A DNA stretch of 64,000 nucleotides from Micromussa lordhowensis (taxonomy: Eukaryota > Cnidaria > Anthozoa > Scleractinia > Lobophylliidae), in the NCBI GenBank assembly GCA_964020085.1, contig OZ026600.1, positions 4,281,661 through 4,345,660 of the forward strand. The letters are read 5' to 3'. The position numbers and the translations under genes were made by a program. The notes under the pieces are model-generated. The model was not told where the DNA came from and ran no database searches. It worked only from the letters and a program-made list of their open reading frames with translations. Shown piece after piece: positions 53,301 to 62,300 of this stretch; position 1 is the first letter of the stretch; each line of letters begins with the position of its first letter.

Positions 53301-56300
53301 GTTATGCTGTGGAGACTATATTTAATATCACTTGCTCAGGCTGGAGTGACGAGGATAAGCCCTTGAAGTATGAATTTCGCTACAACACGAGCGATGGTTT
53401 AATAATAAATGATCCAAACGTGGGGACTAGAAAGAACATACTGGCGACAAACCTTCCTGTTGGTAATAAGGCTGACAATTTCGAGTTAAGATTGGATGTG
53501 TACGTCAAAGATTCACTTGGAGATTTGACTATCAGCAGCGTTTCAGTCAAGGTAGGCCGGGAATTTTTAGACATCAAAATTAAATGAACTGTGGGTGCAG
53601 CTCCCGCCAAAACTGCCAAGCCTTTCTAAGTGTTCCTTTCTCTATTCTTCTCTTGACAAGGTTTACTGAGATGTTCACGTTTAACATTGTGTTTTCTGTA
53701 TCGTTTAGGTGAAGGACAAATATTCTGAAGACGTCGCCAGAACCTTGGACAAGATTGCTAACAATGAAAGCAATAAATTCACTAATTACATAAACACCAA
53801 TAAACCTACAGAAGCGTTTGACGTGGCAATATCTGTACTTTCGCTTGTGGAGCAGAGAAGACGCACCAGTGGATCGGAGGTTAGGAGGGATCCTAAAACT
53901 TTTTGCTGTTTTTGCTGTGTTTTGAGTTACACACAAGCGTTGCCCAAGAAATAGAAGAGGACTTAAGATAATCCAAAGAATGGATTGGACTACCTGAACA
54001 AGTGAAACGCGCACTGATAAGACCTTCCCCTTTTCACTAGTCTCCGTTGTACTAGTCCGCGTTTTCTTAGCCTAAGCCAGTCTATTCCAGTTGTTTGTTT
54101 ATCTAAATTGAAGTTTTCGACCATTCAGGAATAAAATTAGTTATTTTTATCCTATGTTCTGTTGCTAGGGAGAAGATGACAATGACCAACTTGCAATATC
54201 AAAGGAGAAAGTCCGAAAAGTCAGTATAATTACATGAGTCAGCACTAAGATTATCATAGAACATACTGTAGATGGGTGTATATGATGAACTCTACAGTTT
54301 CTGATATCGGGTCTTGTGTTTTTAGATTCGCTAGTAAGCTATTGATATACGATCTTGCTCCTGCTGTTTTAATGTTTATTCTGGGCTTTTCTGCTATCTT
54401 CTTCACTGCGTCATTTGTACGAACACTGCATTTAGATCCCTGCTAGTTTTACAGTAGGCAAAACACGCATTCACAGGGCCCATTCGAGTGGCTAGCCCTA
54501 TCCGCCGTGTGAGAAATTTCGCTATCTAATGAATGAAACCCTGGTCAAACGGACACGCGCGAGTCGCAAGTAACCGGAAGTTGAACTTGCCTAGGGGCTT
54601 GCGTTCAGTGGCTAAACGCACTCGCACGTTTCCTCGCAAATACACGGAAGTTGCAAAAAAAAAAAAAAACATTTCAAGGCACACATATTCTGTATTTCAT
54701 TGGCTAACAATAGTTTAATGGACCCTACTCAGCTTTCCTTGCCAAACGATGAAAGCCTGCGTCGACTTGCGTGCAAATTATATTTGACCATAGTGAGCGC
54801 AAGTCATCGCAGATCAACACAAGTGCACGCAAGGCGTGACCAAACGGAGTCTCAAGTAGACCCAAGTTTTCAACTGGCGTCTACTTGCGAGCCCGTTTTG
54901 CCAGGGCTAAGTGTTGATAAAACATACCACGCTACCCATATTGATTTGTTCAGGACATAGCATTTTCCATACACTAAGCAAGGCGTTAGGCATACATAGA
55001 CGTCTAGAAGATGTAGCCACGGCCCGGAAACAGAGTTTAATACCTTAACGCCCTTGTGAGCGTACGCGAGTTAAAAACTTGTGTCTACTTGCGACTTGAG
55101 AAACCGTCTGCACTCCAAACGAGTCTCTACGCAAGAACAAAGTATAGATTCCGTCTCCAAAAGGAACGTTTAACTTTCTTTAATATTCAATCTTCGTTCA
55201 CTATCTAAAATCCGCACGCGTCATTGGTTAAAATTGATCACGTGAGTTCCCGTTACCTAGCGACATCAAAGTGACAGAGTGCGTTATTACAATAACGCAT
55301 AAAAACTGTGCAGTGTTCATTGTTTTCTCATTCAAACAGGTCGGGCGGGAAGCCATTGTAAGTCTATCGCTAGCAGTGAGCTCAAATTGAATATTAAAAG
55401 GGTTAGAGACTGTTAGTTCGTGCTTTGTTTTCAAATACACGCACTTGCTTACTGTACAATGAACTCGAAATTTCAATACTGCACTCAGCTTCGCTTCGTG
55501 CAATATTGAAAATTTCTCATTCATTGTACAGTAAGCGCATGCGTGTATTTGAAAACAAAACACTCACAACAGTCTCTAACCCGTAATTACACTTGTTGAC
55601 GGGTAACTTAACTTGAAAAAAAACCATTCGTATTTAAGGAAAACTCCGTTGTGTGACAGCAAGGGAACTGGGTCTATATCTTGAACAGCAGTAAGGTACA
55701 AATTAAATAGCACACAATCAAGAGTCAAAGGTAAACACATGCGAGTAGCTCGCACTAACTGACTGAATTGGAATGGTTTTTTTTTCCCTGTCGATGGTAT
55801 TGTTTTATTGTAATGCCATCAAGCGCTACTCCTAATCAGATGTTTCAATCATGTTTAGTTGAAAGACAACATTATTGACGAATTGAGCAGAATCAAAATC
55901 GATAGCAAGGAACTCATAACAAAAGTAAGCACTGCGGTAGCCATGGCAACCAAAGAAAGAGATGAAATATCGCAAGAATCACAGGTACTGTCATTTTTGT
56001 TTGAATCGCTGGATTAAGTTGCCTCAGCGTAATTATTTGTCGGTCATTGCTTTATATCAAACCTCATCTACATCGGCTGTGTCCAGAGTAAATATCAATA
56101 TCAATAACTCCGGTGGAAAACACGGCTTTCCAGAAATCTCTGGGCTAGCAAAAGGACAAAGAATTGAGGTAATTTCTCTACTTATACCTTTATTAGTCGA
56201 AATGGTTACCTTACTTCACTTTTGTCCATAATCCTCGGGAGGTAAATGTCCAGAAATTCGAATTCTTCGTCGCCATGCCACACGGGTACGCACAACCACT

Positions 56301-59300
56301 GCTGCCTCGCGCCACGAAATAAACTCCAAGGCTGTCCTATTTTTCTCTGCAGTTGTGCGCCAGGTCTATCTTAATATAACATCTCTTCTCTTTCTTGGGA
56401 GGCGCGGTGGCCTCATGGTTGGTGCGCTCGTCGCCGGATCGAGCGGTCTGGGTTCGAGCTCTGGCCGGGGACATTGCGTTGTGTTCTTGTGCAAGACACT
56501 TTACTCTCACAGTTTCTCTCTCCTCCCAGGTGTATAAATGGGTACCGGCGAATTTAATGCTGGGGGTAACCCTGCAATGGACTAGCATCACATCCAGGGG
56601 GAGTAGGAATACTCCTGGTCGCTTCATACTACTGAAACTGGGTTAAGCTCCGGCCTGATGGGCCTCTTGGCTCGTATGCAGACTTTACCCCTTACCTTTT
56701 CTTTCCTTCTGGAGCCCAGGATGATGCCATCTTAGAATGTTGTTCTGAGAATGTGGCCAATAAACCTCCAGGGGCACTGGTTGATTTTCTCACTTATGGT
56801 GCTGATGTTAGCCTTGTTACGGATCGGTTCATTGGATATTCTCGACTGAAATGGTTAAAACTATTGTTACATTTTATCAATCGTGTTTTTCCTTAAAATG
56901 TGTCTATGTTGGGCCATTTTTCGACCCTTGTAGTAATACTTGCAACTGGCGTTACATTTTTGAAGATACCTAGTTGTGGCAGAAGCGCTTACAGTATCGT
57001 GCAAAAGTACTACAAAGCAGATCTCTTGTTTAAATTTCCACGATATTTTGATTGGCTTAAGGAACAGGTGTTGCTTAGGATAGTGAAGTTTTGTTTGTCT
57101 ACACACGAACTTTAACAACTCCCTATTACACTACGCTTAAAAAACAAAACTTCGAGGCTTTTTGATGGTGAACTAGAATGATGTTCTCAAAGTTTTGACC
57201 TAGAATTAGGGTAAGAATTATGTAACAGCTTGGCGCAAATTTCTTTTTTTGATACTCAGGAAAAAGCTCTGGAGCGTCTGGACGAGGCGACAGATTTTCT
57301 TTCCAAACTCATGGACAATTATACAGAAGATGCCAACACTTTGACAAAAGTGAGCAAAAATCTGCTTCTTGGACTGGGCAATATTTTGAATATCTCTTCT
57401 CAGGATGCTAGCGTTGTTTCGATGCAGAAAACGTGGTATAAGATCGACAAGGAAAAGGTATTGAAGGTTTATTGATACACTTAGGTCTTTGCTTTGATTT
57501 GTTAAATTTGTCATCATGTCGAATCCTTTTATTCGCATTATCGTGATATTAAGTGTCGTCGATACACTACAGAGGATTTGGGCTGTGTACACTCTACCGA
57601 ATAGTTTTATACTACCCTTTCCTGCCCTAAATGCGCAAAAATTGCGATGAACTGCACTTCATCGCACTGCAGTGCATGTACCGCATCGTAATACATTGCA
57701 CTGGGCTGCACTACATATTTTATACAGTGCTGCAGTGTTTGCCATTAGCACGCCGCAGTATACTGCCTGCCAATTAAAATTCACTACACTGCAGTTAACT
57801 GTTCTTAACTTCGCTACACTGCCACTTCTGGTGCACCTGAGTTAAATTCACTTTACCAAAACGCAGCATACTTAACTGAAATGAACCGTGGTTAGTGCAC
57901 TCTATTTGCGAGGCACTGCACTATAATACACTGCACTGCGCTAAACAGTCGCGTAATCAATCCTCGCATTCAGCTCAACGTTGTGTTTTGTTTTCTATCA
58001 CAGAGCAAAAAAATTGCCCAGAACGCTCTTAAAACGATATGGAAACTTCGAGACTGCCTAGTTGTCGATAAAGGTGACGATGAACCAGTGGTAATTAACA
58101 GCCGATACCTATCTATAGTTTTGTATAGGCAGGGGAACTTGAAAAATGAAATATTGATAGGAGAAGGAAAGACGAAGTTCACCCTACCGTCATACAAAGG
58201 GATATTCAAAAGAGAAGGAGTGGAGAAAGCTGATATCACCTCGAAGATCGTCTTATTTAAGGGGAATCCTTACACCTGGCACATAAGTGCGTTTAGAGGT
58301 AAATGCCATGCTATCAATTTAATCTAAATTTCACCTGTCTTGAATCAGGTCTTTCAAGCAAATTTTGAATATCAAAAAACACAAAGTGCCATTATTGTGC
58401 TGACAAGCGGCAAGCGAAAGAAAGGACGAAGAGAAATGAATGACAACGAACGAGTGAATAAACACGGTATTTAGTAAACGAATGACGTGAAGTTAATGAA
58501 AAACCAACAATCAACAAACAAACAAATGAACAAACATACATACATATACTAATAACAATAAGGACAAGTTTTGACTCCATTTTGACAATGACGTGTATGT
58601 CTGTTTTTTAGTTTCGTCATGGGTTGTTGATGTGGTCCTTCAAACGGAAGAGAAAAGGAATTTAAACGTCTCTGGCTTGAAGAAGCCAGTACATTTGTAT
58701 ATTCCACAGAATTCTGGCAATGGTTCACCGGCCGATGTGACGAGAAATACAGTGCAGTATTTTGTTAAACGGAGCTATGATGTTTACGAGTCTAAGCTTA
58801 TACAATATCATAAAATAGACATACAAGACAGGGAAGATGTGGTGTCCGTGAAGCTGCATCCCGAGAAATACGCTACACCACTGCGTGTCTATGTGAGTTC
58901 TTCTGACTTTCCGACGCCTACAGAACACAACTTTTCCATCGTGTTACCTTGCAAGAGAGAGGAGCAGAAATGCAACAAAGATCCCTATGTGTTTTCATTC
59001 AACAGTTTTGATACCGGGAATACTGGAATTCATTACATTGGCATACATTATTACGTGAATAGTACCAACGACGTCATGTTTCAAGAAGAAGGGAAAATGA
59101 TAAGCATGAATGGTTCCGTCCAGGAGCGGCCACGGAGATCAAGTGATTGTGATAGCAGAAGCGGAAGACAGAAGCGTTCTTGCATTGGAGTAAAAGACCC
59201 TCCTCCTCCTCCAACTCCCGTTCCAGTCGTTCTCAGATCGAAATACAATGCTAGTACTGATTTAAATTACACCCTATCTGTAACCATCGGAAGTTGTTTT

Positions 59301-62300
59301 TATTGGTCTGAAGACAAGGAGCAGTGGACGGACGAAGGATGCAAGGTGAGACCAACTCTCGTTTATATCTACAAGAATGTGTCAGGTGTACCTAAGTTTA
59401 CACAATGGTTTTCAAGGAGTGAAGGTCGCTCTAAGGTCCTCTAAAGCAGCAACTCGATAAGTTTATTCAATTTAAAAGAAGAGGTTTTGCTGACAATAAT
59501 GTCACTATACCTAAATCACGTTTTTTAGTTGAGTAGCCCACTGTCGAGGCTATTTGAAAATAGATGCTTGATTACTGAGAGCCTGAACGTATTCTTTTCG
59601 CCTGAATTTACATATAAATTTAACTTCTTTTAACTTCAAATTATTCCTTTTGGTAGAAAAGGTTGGTGATGACTGTAGGGTTGTTCTTTCGTTTTCTTTC
59701 TAGGTTGTGCCTGAAACAGTATCTGGCAGTATTCACTGCCTGTGCAATCATCTGTCCGCTTTTGGTGGAGATTTCTTTGTGGAGCCAAACAAAATCGAAT
59801 TCAAAAAGGTCTTTGGTAAGTTTGGTGATCTTGGAGAAACCAAGAACTTTGTTGTCCTAGCAACAGTGTGCTCCATGCTTTTGGTCTATACGATCGGCCT
59901 CATCTTCACTCGAAGAGCGGACAGACGAGATAAGGAGAAGGTTAGTGGTCAAAGTTGTCTTCGTGAAGGCTGTCACTTGACAAGCCACATAGACTTGTGC
60001 GTATTTGGTCCATTTAGGTTACCTTTCTCCTAAAATCCATTCTTTCACCCGTACTTTTTTAATGCTATTATTGGCCAGCAGCGAAGAAGTCTTACTTAGT
60101 GGCAGCTACATAACAGTTTTATTGCATTTCTAATGTACATTGTTGGCTATTCCTTGACTTAAACATTCGTGATATTGAAAAAAATATATATATTGCAGTG
60201 GTATGTCCTAACAATAGAAGACTGTGGCCTTTTTTAAACAGGGCTTAGGAGACAAAGTGAGGTAGAAACACCGGCTTTATATTTTGTTCGTTCCCTCATT
60301 CATTCGTTCTAGATCGTTCCATAGTTCAGCTATTCGGTTGTCCCTGGGGTCGGTTGCGATTAGTCGATCATTCAATAGTTCGTTCGTTTGATTTGTTCCT
60401 TTTCTTGTAATTACCTTACTAACTTATTGATTTATTTCTGATTTCTTTCAGACCATACCAAATGTTTATCTTCTTGCTAGCGAGGAGAAAGGACAGCACC
60501 ACTATCGCATCTCTGTTCAGACGGGAATGTGGGTAGGAAGCGGCACCACAGCTAACGTAGGAATAATCATCTATGGGGAGGACTGTTACAGCGACAAGAT
60601 CATACTTAACGACTCCGCTTGTAAAAAGATGTTCTTCGCTCGAGCGAGTGTGAATACATTTACCGTGCCTCTGTCAAGGAGCCTGGGACCTCTCTACAAA
60701 ATCAAGGTGTGGCACGATAACAGCGGGGAGAGTCCCGGATGGTTCCTGAGAGACTTTGTGATTACAGAATTGGGAACGCAAGAGCAGTGGCACTTTCTCG
60801 CGAATAGATGGCTGGCTGTTGAAAAGGGTCGAGGAGAAGTCGAAATTCAACTGAAAACTTCAAATAAAGAGGAAACGTCTAACTTTAAAAGCCTCTTCTA
60901 TTCGAGGGCGTCAAAGCGATTAGCCGACGGGCATTTGTGGATATCCGTGCTCACCAGACCACCCCAGAGTTTGTTTACTCGAACGCAACGTTTCTCGTGT
61001 TGCATGTCGGTGTTTTTCTTAGCTATGATTACCAACGCTATGTTCTACGACTTTGGCGAGGAAGCCAAAGATACTTTTCAACTTGGTCCATTGACCATGA
61101 GCTGGACGCAAGTGAAAATTGGAATCCAAAGCGCCATGATTGCACTGCCCGTGAATGTATTCATTGCAACTATTTTTAGAAACGTGAAACCAAAGAACAA
61201 GCGACAAGAAGACAACGATATTGAAGGGGAAAATTCATCAAAAGGTCTTCCTCACTTTTTTATTTACATAGCGTGGATTATGTGTATTCCTGCAATTCTG
61301 TCTTCAGCGTTCTTCACTGTGCTATATAGCTTATCTTGGGGAGCCAAGATCTCCAACGAGTGGCTCACTTCCATACTTGTCTCTTTTTTCCAAGACGTCA
61401 TTATCTTGCAACCCATTCAAGTTGTCGTAATTGCTTCTTTTCTGTCAATATTGATTAGAAAACCAGTGAAACACGATCCAGTGCATGGGTTGCCTCGTAA
61501 AAAGAACCCCTGCGAGGAAGATTCTAAAGTACAGCCGCCGGAGGAGACTGTGTTAAAAACATCGCGGAATTTCAGGACAAAACTTCAAAAGATGTTCCGC
61601 GCTGTCTTGGAGATTAGCTTGTTTTTGTTCTTTATCCTGTTACTGTTTGTTGTGTGCTATGGAAATAGGGAGACCTCAAGATATCAGCTTACCAAATCAC
61701 TCAAGGATATTTTTGTTAAATTTGACAAGGTAGGTGTTTAATTGAACCAGCCAATTCAACCAGCCAGCTGCCAGTGAGTCAGTAAATCAGTCAATGAGTA
61801 GGCCAGTCAGTCAACTGATTAGTTGATCAGTCTGTCAGTCAGTTAATTCAGTTCGGTCGGTCGGTTCGTTAGTCAGTTCATCAGTCTCTCAGTCGGTCAG
61901 TCAGTCAGTCAGTTAGTCGACCAGTTAGTCAGTCAAAGACTGGGCCAGTCTGTCAGTCGGTCAGTCGTAGGGATCAGTAGCTCAGTTGGTTAGCTAGTCA
62001 GTCGGTCGGTAACCAGTAAGTCTTTCGAGTAACTATCATAATTCGGGTGGCACGTACGTTTAACAAGAGATTTTTGGGTGTAGAGGTCTAAGGCAGTACT
62101 CCACTTTACATGTTCACTTAGACTCAGGCACTGTTGACAAATATGATACTCCTGTTTCAATATCTTACTTTTAGTGCTGTGGCATCAATCCTCGTAGTTC
62201 TTGCAATAATTTTCTCTCTCAGTGCCGGTTTTTTTCCAACAGCGAGTTAACAGCACCGCAACCTTTTGGAATTGGACCCGGCAAAAGCTCGTGCCAGGCC

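Noticed and set aside
56092..56169. Possible extra exon NNSGGKHGFPEISGLAKGQRIE before GAG|GTAATT in gene 2
   Set aside because: The acceptor upstream (TGTCCAG) gives phase 2 whereas both neighbours need phase 0, and gene 1 has nothing there.
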